Source: Scolanthus callimorphus (Eukaryota > Cnidaria > Anthozoa > Actiniaria > Edwardsiidae). Taken from it: a stretch of DNA of 64,000 nt. Location of the stretch: assembly GCA_033964015.1 (NCBI GenBank), contig CM066924.1:3392251-3456250 (forward strand), given 5' to 3'. Numbering within the stretch: the first letter of the stretch is position 1; the number at the start of each line of letters is the position of its first letter. The position numbers and the translations under genes are program-made. A model generated the notes under the pieces. The model worked only from the letters and a program-made list of their open reading frames with translations. It was not told the origin of the DNA and did not search any database. This document shows positions 23,301 to 35,300 of this stretch, in pieces.

Positions 23301-26300
23301 ATACACAGTAGCCTTCCTTGTGAATCGGTGCGTAATCCTTTCCCTGCAGCAGAGTGGAAACGGCATTTGCAATCTGTCTTCTGTGTAATTTATAAGGCCT
23401 AATCTAGAACTTTATCTCGCCTTATGTCACCGCTCCTAATTGACACATTTTTTTTCTCGCCTCTTAAGGTGGCTCCCGAGTATTTATTGCAGAAATAGAC
23501 CTCAACTTCTAGCGTATGTTTGACCCTGAAAAAATCTTCCGATTTCCATAATTGTTCTCACAGAGCTTAAGCAACCTCTGTACTACCAAATGGTGGTAGT
23601 TCATTTGATATATTAAGCTCGTCTGTTTGGGATATTTTAAATTTCCCAAAGGAGGTGTTTTTAGAATAATTGGTATAACTTGAAAATTCGACCGTGAATG
23701 ATCTTATTACCAGCTAAAATCGCATCTATAGTAATAAGGGTTTACTCAGAGAAATGCCCAGGTCAGCTTTCCCATGCGATTTAAGTTGTTAACGATGTAA
23801 TAATTTTCCCTCTAAAAATGTCTTATTCCGCTTCTGTTTAGTGTGCCGAGCGCGGATATCAGAAAAGTAGGGGCGCTTTTCAGGATTATATCGGCTAATG
23901 TTTACTTTTTAATTATATAAAAGAGAAAATAGAATCGAGTATCTACAGAAAGCGGTATTTAATAAACGAATGAGAGCAGCTTCTTGTCCAGAATGTGCTG
24001 TTGCTATAATATTCAATTCGAGCTCGAAATAACTAAATTGCTGGAATTGTTTCATAAGTTTCTTTCGTGAGAGGTAGAGTACAACTAACTGAGAAGACTT
24101 ACCAAGTTTGGGCTCGTCTTTCCAATACTATGTTGAGAAACATTATCCAAAAGGAGTCAGTGTTTCGTTGCTCCAACACAAACGCCAAGAAAACCCACAT
24201 GTTATGAGCGCAGTGTTCTCGCCTCAGTGCACTTTGCTAAATTCTTCACGTGCGACGCTTCCTAGTCCCGAAGTAAGACAAGTTAATACCGGTAGCTGTT
24301 CCGCGATCCCGCGGGTCGAGAAAGCGTTGCACGTGAAGTATTTAGCACCATGTGCACTGAGACGAGAACGCTGAGTTCATAAACATATGGGTTTTCTTGG
24401 CGTTGTCGGAGCGAAGAAATACTGACTCCTTGTGGATAATGTTTCTCAACATAGTATTGGAAAGACGAGCCCAAACTTGGTAAGTCTTCTCAGTTGGTTG
24501 TACTTTACCTCTCACGAAAGAAACTTGCGAAACAATTTCAGCAATTTAGGTATTTCGAGCTCGAATTGAATATTATAGCAACATCACATTCTGGACAAGA
24601 CGTTGCTCTCATTCGTTTATTAAATATCGCTTTCTGTAGATACTCGATTCTATTTTCTCTTTTATATAATTAAGAGTGAACATTAGCCGAGATAATACTG
24701 AAGAGCTCCCCTACTTTTCTGATATCCGCGCTCGGCACACTAAACAGAAGCGGAATAAGACATTTTTAGAGGTAAAATTATTACATCGTTTACAACTTAA
24801 ATCGCATGGGAAAAGCTGACCTGGGCATTTCTCTGAGTAAACCCTTGTTACATGGATGCGATTTTAGCTGGTAATAAGATCATTCACGGTCGAATTTTCA
24901 AGTTATAACAATTATTCTAAAACACTTCCTTTGGAAAATTTTAAATATCCTTAACAGACGAGCTTAATATATCAAATGAACTACAACACCATTTGGTAGT
25001 GCAGAGGTTGCTTAAGCTCTGCGAGAACAATTATGGAAATCGGAAGATTTTTTCAGGGTCAAAAATACGCTAGAAGTTGAGGTCTATTTCTGCAATAAAT
25101 ACTCGGGAGCCACCTTAATTGGATCATTTCCCCCTTATCTGAAGATCCCAAAGTAGGCCTTTTATTGGGAAGTTGAACTCCATCATGCCACTGTCCTGTT
25201 AAGATTTTTTGCGTAGTATCAGCCTTTCTACCTCATGTTATTCTTTTATTGGGCTTGAATTTGTCGATATCATTTAACGTCTGGACAATGGCTATGCTGT
25301 TATTTTTTCACCTATACGAGTTATGAGAACGAAATTTTCATTCGGAAATTTTTCATTTGTGATTTTGGACCTTTTCGCGGCTGATCCGCCAATGCTTTAC
25401 GGGGAATGCTCTTGATGTATAGGGGTGAACCATTTAATCTTTAGGGGGGGGGGGGGATTTTGTCGGTGAAAAATTTTGTTTTGATTCACCTCGATGGTGT
25501 ATATGATATTTATTTCGTAAAATTACAGATAATTATATAACGAATTTGCTCTGCAGGTTTTTTTTTCTTCCAAACCCCCTCCAACCCCCAAATGCGGTTT
25601 ATTGCTTAAGTACAAAATAACTGAAATTTGTGAGACACACATAGATAGATAAAACTAGGGACACAAAACAATATCAGTAATTGCTTTTCTAAAACATCAG
25701 CCGAAAAATGTATTTTGAGAGGTCGGTGCCTGGTACAGTACGGGAGTGACGTGGGACTTGTAAATTTAGTCACGCAAGTTGCTCTTCAATTTGTATTATA
25801 AAATGAACTTTTTTTTACATTAATGTAAAGAAATTCGCGATGTTGTGCAAAGTAGCTGCTTTCAGTAAGTTCTGGTAACGAGACATTACCTCAGCGAACT
25901 CACCTGATCGGTAAAGTTGTACAACAACACAAATTAATCAAAGCCTGCTGCTTTTAAAAAATCGTGCTCCATACTTGCTTTTATCGCCTTTTATCTCTTA
26001 GTTTTTTAAACATTTATTGAGTTTTAATAGACTACTACAATACTACAGACAGACAGAATCCCTAACATTGACCTAAAGTCTTTAGCTATTAAAACTGGAA
26101 ACTAATCAAAACCTAAGCGAACTCACCTCGCTCAAGTTGCACAACAACAGAAGGAGGAAAATAAACCCTGCCGCTTGCATTGTTCTCCCCAAGAAACCTC
26201 CTAATCCAATTGCGAGGGAACGACCACCTTTTTCATCTAGATATCTTGAGCATTGTTTTTGAAATTTCGATTCAAAATCCACTCCATCCATTTGACTACA

Positions 26301-29300
26301 AGATCCAAACAGCTAAACAGGAAGAGAGTGGATAGACGATAGTGTGCCGAGACGCCTCGGCTGGCAATGAGGAAGAGCGCTCTGATTGGTCAGTTTTTGT
26401 AACGGCTAAGAGTGGAGTGTGAAAGTTGATATGGGAGGTCAACTCTACCCTGCCAGCAGAGCTTTCTTTCTGTCAGTCTTTTAACATTTAACGAAGTTAG
26501 TCGTGTGTCATACATTCGCGTAGTTGTTTTGTCGAAATAACAAAGAAAACAACGCGCGACAGCTAAACCACGAAGGCTAGCAACAAAACGAGAGAGCGAA
26601 ATGTCAGGGAAAAGCCTCTGCTAGTAGGGTAGGTCAATATAAAATTTCATGAATCATTTATCGGGCAAAAACAAATGGGGAAGTGATTGAAAATGAGCAA
26701 CAATTTAGTATTTTTTTATTTTGTTTGCCGTTAATTCTTTGTTTTGCTTTGGTTTGCGCTGCGAGACGTGAATGCTCGCACGTGACTAGCCACGCTAAAC
26801 GGAGCCTCTGACTGCTCAACCGGCGTAGCATTTGCTGTTCTCTGAAAACAAACAGATTTAACGTAAATCAACCTATAGAGTCGACAGCATTAATAGGGAA
26901 TGAAGAAAAAGAACTATCTGAACGTAACAAAACTCCTTCGCTTAACTCATGTACTCTCTCTCAGGCTAAATATTTCGTCCTACACATCGTCCCTACGTTT
27001 CTCTTATAGAGTCCATTATCTACGAAAAAGAGGAGACGTTTCTTCGCTCCCTCTACCAACTGAGACAGCAGCCTCGCTTCAGCATCGCCGGGTTTGAGAG
27101 CGAAATCGACAAAATACGACTTTATGTTGCCGAGGTAAGAGAACAAAGTCAGTCAGTTTTATTGCCAATCAACAGCTGAGGCCATGGAGCCGTGTGCGCA
27201 TGAGCCGCAGGGAGAAACAATTTCGATGTCCGCCATTCTCGAACCCAGAGCTCCCCGGCTCGTAACCTCGCGGGGGAGGCTCTGGTGACAGCCACTGACC
27301 CATGCGCGAGATTTAATACAGAGCCGTTGAGAGAAAGACCTTTCAGCGCATGCTCCAATGTTCAAAATCAACCAATCAGCGGCGGCCCTCAAATGGATGT
27401 CCCCAGAGCCTCCCCTGCGAGCAGACGAGCCGGGGAGCTCTGGGTACGAGAATGGATGTCCGCGTAACCATTATTCTCACTGGTCTCATTAGTGCGAATA
27501 TAAGGCGCTGTAGCTCATTAGCATGTTCACCATAGTTATCTCTTCTTGCACAGGTAGGGCGCTTCTCCCGGGGGGGGGGGGAACTCCCCATATTTTCAGA
27601 CGGGGGTGCTCGTCCTATCCCTTAGGGTATAAAATTGACGTGCTATCCCTTAGGGGAGTCTCAGACCAATCCTTGAAAAGAGATATATTGTACTGACACC
27701 AGAACCGATATTTACAAAGGAAACTTTGTTGAAAACTCTAAAAGACCTAAAATTCGCTTTTATTTGTTTTGACCTGCCAATTTTTTTATCTTTTAGGGGT
27801 AAATTCGGCGGTCGCCACGCCAAATTTGCTTTCTTTTAGCGGTAAATTGCTGTTTGCCACACCCATTTTGCTATCCCTTAGGGTCAAAATCAATTTTCCC
27901 GACGAGCAACCCAGTCTAAAATATTGGGAGTCCCCCCAAGGGGGGCGCTTCTACCGTCCTTCTACTCCCATTGGCTCTATGTTTTCATCGCGTTGTGCTC
28001 CATAAATAATATTATAGGTAATACATCTATTTAAGCATTAGAGCTCAACGTTCTATGACGTTATTGACGCAATAGAGCACGCGTGATGTTTGGAGAGACA
28101 CGAGAACGTAACAACATCAAAAGTGCTCTATTTGCCGATAAAGTCATAGAAAGTTTTCATGCTTTGATGAGATAGCGGGGGAGAACTATTACTTTATCGG
28201 TGTAATAGAGCATCAATCAAGCATGTAATCAGAGCGCGCGTTGCATCGTAGCTATATTATAAAAGTAAATAAATCATATAATCATACATAGTTACAGGTT
28301 TTGTCCTTTATTTGCTCTACAGCATTTGTGGAAACTTGTCGTCGAGGAAGGAGATTTACTTCGACATCTTAAGGTAACCCTCTCACTGATATGATCTAAC
28401 CAGCAACTCTCCCTTGTAGATGTAATGCGCTTCCAAAGAGAATTTGGTGTTTCATACTGACTCATCGTCCTTGAGTTATACCCTCAATTGTTATTCAACC
28501 AACCAGCCAGTTATGGAAAATGATGTGTACTACGAATTGTTGAAAAAACATCCCGAGTTCCCAGCAGGAATCGAACCCGAATGTTTGAAGAACTTAATCA
28601 GCACTGAATGTCAATAGCAAATAGCAGGTTATACATTCAGCTGTAAGAGCGCAGTTAAATGTTCATTTTAGAGAGAAAATGTGGACTGATAAGCCTTTTA
28701 TCCACTCATTTAAAAAAAAACTGCGTAGAGCCAACAAAACTTTATGAAAACGTCGATACGTTTTTGGGAATAGCAATTCTTTTATCTCGACCATTTTAAC
28801 CTTTTTTTAAGAGCAAAGAAGCTTTTTCAAAAGCCTTGAATTTCTCGGGTGGCAAGAGGCGCATTAGCCCACATGTTTTCTGTAAATAGACCTTTTCCAA
28901 AATGGCCGCCGCAAATTCACATGTCTTAAAATTAAACTGACTGAAAATCAGACACTGGCACTAGAAAGAGCATAATCACATTAGTAATCCTTCAGATTTT
29001 CGTTATGCCAAATGACATGTCGGCTGAGAAAGCAGAGTCTGAAAATTGAAATTTTTACAGAGATTGTATGACTGGGGGTATGACGCATACCCCCAGTCAT
29101 ACAAACATCTGTAAGTTTTCAAATTTTCAACTTTCGTTTTCTCGGAAGATATTGTATATAATGCAGCGAAATTTTGTAGTTTTACTAAAGTGATGATGTG
29201 TGTTCTAGTGCCGGTGTTCATTTTTAACAAAAATCGATTTTAATTTTCGGCGGCCATTTTGGAAAAAGGTCTATTGAACTTCCCGCAATGCGCTCATAAT

Positions 29301-32300
29301 TCAAAAGACGAACGTCAAACTTTCTAATTACTACTGGAATCACTAAGTAAGGTTTAGTCTCCAGGTGCTATTGAAATTCAGAATGAATTCGTTGTGTAGC
29401 TCCGTTGCGCTTGCTGATTTTCACGATTGCTTTAAATATGTCAAACGTCGTCATAATATCCGCCTATTAATTCACAATCCCCTCTACCAGAATCCTTTTC
29501 GTAGTTCCTTTTGTTTGCCTCATTAACACCATTATCTAACAGCTCCCAAGGGAGCTCAAACGTTTGAATAACAAAACGTGGACTGACATTATTGCAATCC
29601 ACCAAAAGAGTTGCACCCGTTAAGGGTGGCTTCTTTGCCAATTCAAGAAAATTTCAGGCATCGCAAAAAAAATCGCCAATCACATACGGTAATAACCCAT
29701 CACGTGACTGTCGAGATTTATTATGTAATTGCGATTGCTTTGCGTTCTCATTGGCTACACATTTTTCTCAACCAATCAAATTCTGCAGTAACTGCAATTT
29801 TTATTGTGTAATTACTTAGTAATTGGTTCGGCTTGTTATTGGCAGAGAAAAAGCCATTTAGGAGCAAGTCCTGATTTCTCTTTCATGATTCTGATTGGCT
29901 AGCGATTGCTCAATTGCAATTGTTTTTACGATGGTCATGTGAAATCCGCTCTATTCCTTGTAGATTGTTAAGGATTTCTTCCTCCTCGGCCGTGGAGAAT
30001 TGTTCTCGGCGTTCATCCACAAGGCGCAGAATCTCTTGAAAGTTCCTCCCTCAGGAAATACCACACACGGTAAGCAGGAAATGTCCTCACTAGCCTGGGA
30101 TTCAGCCCTTTTTATCATACCTCATTTGCGAAAAAAGACGTCTGAATACTCCTTATGCACGGTACCCATGTTATAGCTAAAGCCGTTGCAAATAATGTTT
30201 GTATTTTTGACTTTGCTGTTCCGCCAATCAAGCTATCTGAGTCACTGAAACTCTTGCCCTGTTTCGCCTAGTGCAGTCAACTGGCTTCCCTCTGAACTAA
30301 AACCAGACAACGTCGCGACGGAAAGCCAAGCGACTGCACTTGGCGAAACAGGACAAGAATCTGATTGGCTCATAAGATTTGACTTGCGGAACAGCAAAGC
30401 CAGTTTTGAGAACGCGGGTCGCAATGCAACAATTTAGCTATAAACTTGCAAACGAACGGTTTCAAGGTTTTCTAAAACAAGACACAAATTTATTCACGGA
30501 TAGAGCCCTTGTTAGCCGCTCTATGCTACTTTTATTAAATATTAGAAGACGGATTACGAGTCGAAATCTCGAAATAACTGAACACAAGCAAAGTTTTATA
30601 CTTAATTTACCCTATTCAATAGAGAATGGCCGTTTTCATACTAGAAGACGAATAAATCGTCTGGACGGACAAATCGTCTGACGATTTGTTCGTCTGAAAA
30701 AATTTGTTCGTCCCGTTTTCACATCAGACGATTTGTTCGACTACAGACGATTTGTCTGTCCAGACGATTTGTTCGTCTCTAGTGTGAAAACGGCCAATAT
30801 TGCTCTACGTTCCCCAAATCAGCCGATACAAATTGATACTTTATAATAGAAAACGTTTCATGTTTTTTTAACTGGAACGGCGTGACTCTGTCTGACTCTG
30901 GGACGACGTTTGCCGTAGGCCCAACTGTTTTGGAACTGATTAGATTGTATTTAATTTCAGATGCCAATGCCGCATTTCAGCAAGTGCTACATAAGGTTAG
31001 TACACTTTTGTCCTGGGGGGTTTAGGGGTGGACCATTAGAAATTGGGGGAGGACGGGGGTGTGACCATTCCCACAAAAAAAATTGAGTAAGGCCAATCGT
31101 TCCAAAAAAAAAAATTGTTGCAGAGATCCAAGCTAGTAAAAAACATCATACAAATACCAGAAAAAATATTGCGCAACCTGATCCCCGAAAAAAAAAACAT
31201 ATGCGCAAAAAAATGCTCCCCCCTCCCTTAAAAGACAAAATTCCTCAGTGGGTTAGCGCAAATAATTCCATGTTGGTCATGAAAAAAAAAAAACCCACTA
31301 GAATTCCAATGGGAGATTGTTCAAATGATAAAAAAATCAGGGTGCGTATCTTTGACTGGGATCCTCAGGAGGGCTGCGGATTTTTTTGTGCGACTGCTCA
31401 TTGTGGCCTTGAAGACCCCCCCTCCCGCTGATGTCGTCCGGTCCCGTATCGCATGCTACAGTCCATTTCATTTTCTAATTTTTTTTTCATTTTCATTTAT
31501 TTTTTCAGTTTCTGCGGAGGATGACGACTCGGGATCGTATTTTACACTCATAGTCGATATGTCTAGTTACCAGGCCAAGCGACAAGCATCACCAGGTACG
31601 TGTGAACCCGACTTTGCCATTTAATATGGCTACAAGGAGACTTTCTTAAAGGCCGTTTACACTTGCGATTTTTGTTGCATTTGTCGCGGCGATTTTTCTC
31701 GCGCGAGTTGCAATTCCGAATTCTCTTGTGAAAACGAGATGCAAATCCAGTGCGATTTCTATGCTCTCTTTTCTTCAAATTGCATCAAGTTGCAAAGAGT
31801 TTCGAACATGTTTGAAGTCTCCGCGACATCACGCGACAAAAATTGCGGCAGATCGCGCCGAGTTGCACATAGCTTACATTAGTGATTTTAAGTTGACGCG
31901 TACGTGCGAGAAAAAATCGCCGCGACGCGCGACAAAAATTGCAGCAAAATTGCTAGTGTAAACGGGCCTTTAGCCAGTTCTCCTCTTTGTCGAGAATCTT
32001 GACATTAGCCAAATCGAAAGTGTGGCCCGTGCTGCGAATGTGACTACACCGTAGAATTCTGTGCTTCGTTCGAGCTAGGCCTTCTGTGTTGGTACATCCT
32101 CATGCGGTTCGTGTTGTCACACGCGTGGGACCGCGCATTGCGGGACGTGTCGGGTCAATTAACATGTGACATGTGACACGTGTGTGTCACGTGTGTGTCA
32201 CGTGTGTGTCACTTGTTTGTCACGTGTGTGTCACGTGTGTGTCACATGCTGAATCGGCAGTTACCTGATGAAGGCCATGCGATATGGCCGAAACGTCATA

Positions 32301-35300
32301 CTGACAATTTCATTTCCAGTAAGTGTTTTAATTTTTTGGCATTTCTACACAACTGGATGACCGAGAATATTGATAGTCATACAAATTTAACAATTCATTA
32401 ATAAATAAAAATATTCTAGAACTAATTAATAATTCATCAAGCATAAACAAAGAAAATCATAAGGGCGAAGTATCAAATTTCCCGTCTGATCCGTCGAAAG
32501 GACTTAAAGTGAAGATTATGGTTGGATCGAGCAATATATAACGAGATAGGCGATACAATTCACGTAACCCATAACCACGCTCATATTTGTGGATCTTAAG
32601 GTGATGTAATATGCTTAAATAGGCTCGCGGGAATCCCAGGTGAGAATTGTTATCTATTGTCACTTGGATTGCCCGCAAACAATTCCTCAGTTAAGTATTA
32701 AGTTATGGGAGAAGCGAGCCCTTCGGCGTATGCTCCCCGACTCTCCCTCTGACCGCAGGGAGGAGTGGATTGTGGGAGCATGGACCTGATATGACATGAA
32801 AAAGAGGGTACTTCTCCCCAAAACTCAGAAAAAAGGAGCGATTTCAACAATAAAAAATCTCACAGGGAAAAAGTATCACAGGTAATCTTATACAGATTCC
32901 TGCAGTTAAAATAAAGTTCTCTTTTTCTCGGCATCTCGAAAATCTAAGCAAATTAAGACCGTGCAAACTAAGACCGTGCAAACTAAGAACGTGTATCCAA
33001 ACCTCCTTTACGCTCAAGGGATTTTCTTTGTTGAAGCTTGATGAATTATTAAAGAGCCCGTGTCAGCCACTCCTTTATTGTTGTTTTTGTTCGATATTAG
33101 AAGACGATCTACGTGTAGAAATCTCTCCATCAACATCTAAAAACAAAGTTTCATGTTTGATTTACCAAATTCAATCGAGAACATTGCTCGATATGCTCTG
33201 AATCAGCCGATGAAAATGGATGCTTTCTCCGACTTCGTATGTTGCTGTGCTGTTAAAATGGCGGCTAAAGCTGCGGCTAAACTAGGACACATGTAGCGCG
33301 CAACATTTGTATCCTAATGTTTCCCCGAGTGGCTAAACTAGGAAACATCACACGCGTGTGTCCCGGCTACAGAATTTGTCGCGCGCGACAATGTTTCTAG
33401 CGTGGCCAAACTGGGAAACATGAAGGAAACATGTGTCCGGCTACAATGTTGTGCGCTACATGTGTCCATAGTTTAGCCAGGGCTTAACACAGGCTCTTTA
33501 ATGGATTTGATAACCCCGGGGTAATGTATTCTTGACCTGACACAAACTTTAAATGTGTTTGTTTATTATCTGACAGATCAGGCTGTTGTGAATGGATGGG
33601 ATTGTCTCAAGGTGGAATACAACGTGCAGTGGCCGCTTCACATTTTGTTCCAACAAGTCATACTTGACAAGTAAGACCTCCATGCTACTAGCCGAATTCA
33701 CACTAGAGTACGAGTTTCCCGTCGGAGACGAATTTTTCGTCTTGAACGTGGTTCCCTGTTCTTCTGTGATCACGCGAAAAAAAAAACATTTTTGAAGGCG
33801 AAAGTTGGCAATTATAAGCCGACTAATTACCGACTAGAATTCACATAAGACATGCCATTTTTCTGACGAGAAACAATTTGGCTACTGAGAACATATATTT
33901 CTTACGAGTTGCCGCGCGAAACCGACCATTGCAATGATCGCGCTAGTGTTGTGTCTCTGTGCACTGTAAGCAGAGACCTCTTTTCTCTGTGTGTAGCCTG
34001 CTCGCAGGCGAAGTCATGGCCGCCATCTTGGACGCGCGGGGAAGATGGCCTGGATCGAGTGTTTCGCTTGGCTGATCGTCCTGAGGAAAAAAGACCCAGG
34101 GTTCATCAGCTCCTGGAAATCCTTGAAAGTCCTGGATTTTAACTGTACTCCTGGAAAGTCCTTGAAACTCCTGGAATTTCGAACAAAGTCCTAGGAAACT
34201 CCTGGAAAATGAAACGAATTTCATCATTCGCAAAATCAAGAATGAAATCATTCTCTCTAAAACAGCTCCCTAAAACTGCTGGATTTTTTCAGTTTCTGAG
34301 CGTACGAACCCTGAAGACCTCTGCGCAGTGTCGCGAAGCTTGCTTTGGTTCAACCGCCGATCGACAATCCTGGACGGCGATTCCAGGACGCACGATCGGT
34401 AACTTGATTACAGTCTGCCTTTTGAGTCTGCTGCGCACATCACAGCTGAAAGGAGTGACAGTTCGGTAGATACTTCATGTGTGGTACACTATAGTGTCCT
34501 CCGTATAATTATCTCCCATGTCTTAAATAAGGAGAATATACGCAGAAGGACACTACGTTATGACGCCAATGAAGCTATACAAGTTTGTGGACTCTCCATA
34601 TATGACGGATCTAGGCAAATTCTCGGCAGGTACTTCATGTATGGTACACTATAGTGTCCTCCGTATCAATATCACCCGTTTCTTATAGAACGAGGATATA
34701 CAGGACACTATAGTGTACCATATATGAAGGATCTAGGTTCGGTAGATTCTTCATATATGGTACACTTTAGTGTCCTCTATAAATATCTCCCATGTCTTAT
34801 AGAACGAGGATACACAGAAGGACACTATAGTGTACCATATATGAAGGATCTAGGGACAGCTGTCATGCGCGGCAGGCAAGTGATCGCGGTCGCTAAGTGG
34901 CGGCCACGCAGAGAAAAGTTATCTGCTAGCAGGGTATAGTTATCTGCTAGCAGGGTAGAGTTATCTGCTAGCAGGGTAGAGTTATCTGCTAGCAGGGTAG
35001 AGTTATCTGCTAGCAGGGTAGAGTTAGCCTGCGTGGCTGGCAGTCCTATGTGTACGATGCTAAGCAGATATTATTGTTTCCAGATACAACTCAATGTTCC
35101 GTTATCTATCGAATATCAAGCGGACACAACTGGACCTCCAGCGCGTTTGGGCCATCCACATGGGAACCAAACACCAGTCTAGTCACGTGTGTCAGTTGAC
35201 ACGTGTCTGGCTACTCAGGATGCACATGGCCTTCCTTGTGGACAACCTACAATATTATCTACAGGTAGGTCTAGTGGATAGTCCAGTGCATTCCTGTTTG

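Larger units (their letters stand above)
18875..26180 (-). pseudogene. NPC1: NPC1-like sterol transporter, incomplete (signal peptide, N-terminal domain, part of luminal domain)
   Basis: Antisense to TUBGCP4 within intron 8. Four pieces in the correct order match the Niemann-Pick C1 family, which moves cholesterol out of lysosomes: a signal-peptide exon (26127-26180), the Cys-rich sterol-binding N-terminal domain (22556-23343), and two parts of the middle luminal domain (20922-21175 and 18875-19135). Two one-base frameshifts are present, near 22875 and 19105. The first transmembrane helix and its following luminal part are not found between 21176 and 22555. Nothing of the sterol-sensing domain or C-terminal half is seen. 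The pieces conserve family cysteines and N-glycosylation sites, so decay is recent or the breaks are sequence errors. It may be a decaying partial duplicate of a complete gene elsewhere. Confidence 0.75.
18473..27009. other. TUBGCP4 intron 8, host of the antisense NPC1-like locus
   Basis: 8.5 kb. Besides the NPC1-like exons it holds a 77-bp minisatellite, a 47-bp minisatellite and a 1.65-kb foldback element. The stretches 19200-19900, 25119-25900 and 26300-26900 show nothing else recognisable. A diverged 120-bp tandem duplication lies at 18690-18900. Confidence 0.7.
27135..28322. other. TUBGCP4 intron 9
   Basis: Holds a MITE (27234-27455), a G-run-bounded element (27570-27950) and an inverted repeat of CAACGTTCTATGAC type (28048-28160). 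No gene. Confidence 0.6.
31596..33576. other. TUBGCP4 intron 13
   Basis: Holds a TIR element (31648-31972), Penelope-like remnants in both orientations (31977-32110 minus, 32240-32345 plus), a GTGTGTCAC microsatellite (32162-32247), a dispersed repeat copy (33059-33270) and a TIR element (33275-33479). The stretch 32350-33050 shows nothing recognisable. Confidence 0.6.
33671..35083. other. TUBGCP4 intron 14
   Basis: Contains a hairpin-rich block (34464-34855), a 21-bp tandem repeat (34917-35030) and a fragment at about 33988-34045 that resembles the end of the 40617-40796 MITE. A palindromic-free, weakly repetitive CCTGGAAA-rich stretch lies at 34110-34210. Confidence 0.55.

Noticed and set aside
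24108..24474. Mirrored ORFs MGSSFQYYVEKHYP in the foldback element
   Set aside because: The same short frame appears in both arms of a palindrome and is not preserved at the same length in copy 2. No similarity known to me.
26181..26291. N-terminal extension of the NPC1-like protein from the upstream ATG
   Set aside because: It would bury the signal peptide 37 residues inside. The inner Met gives the normal signal sequence.
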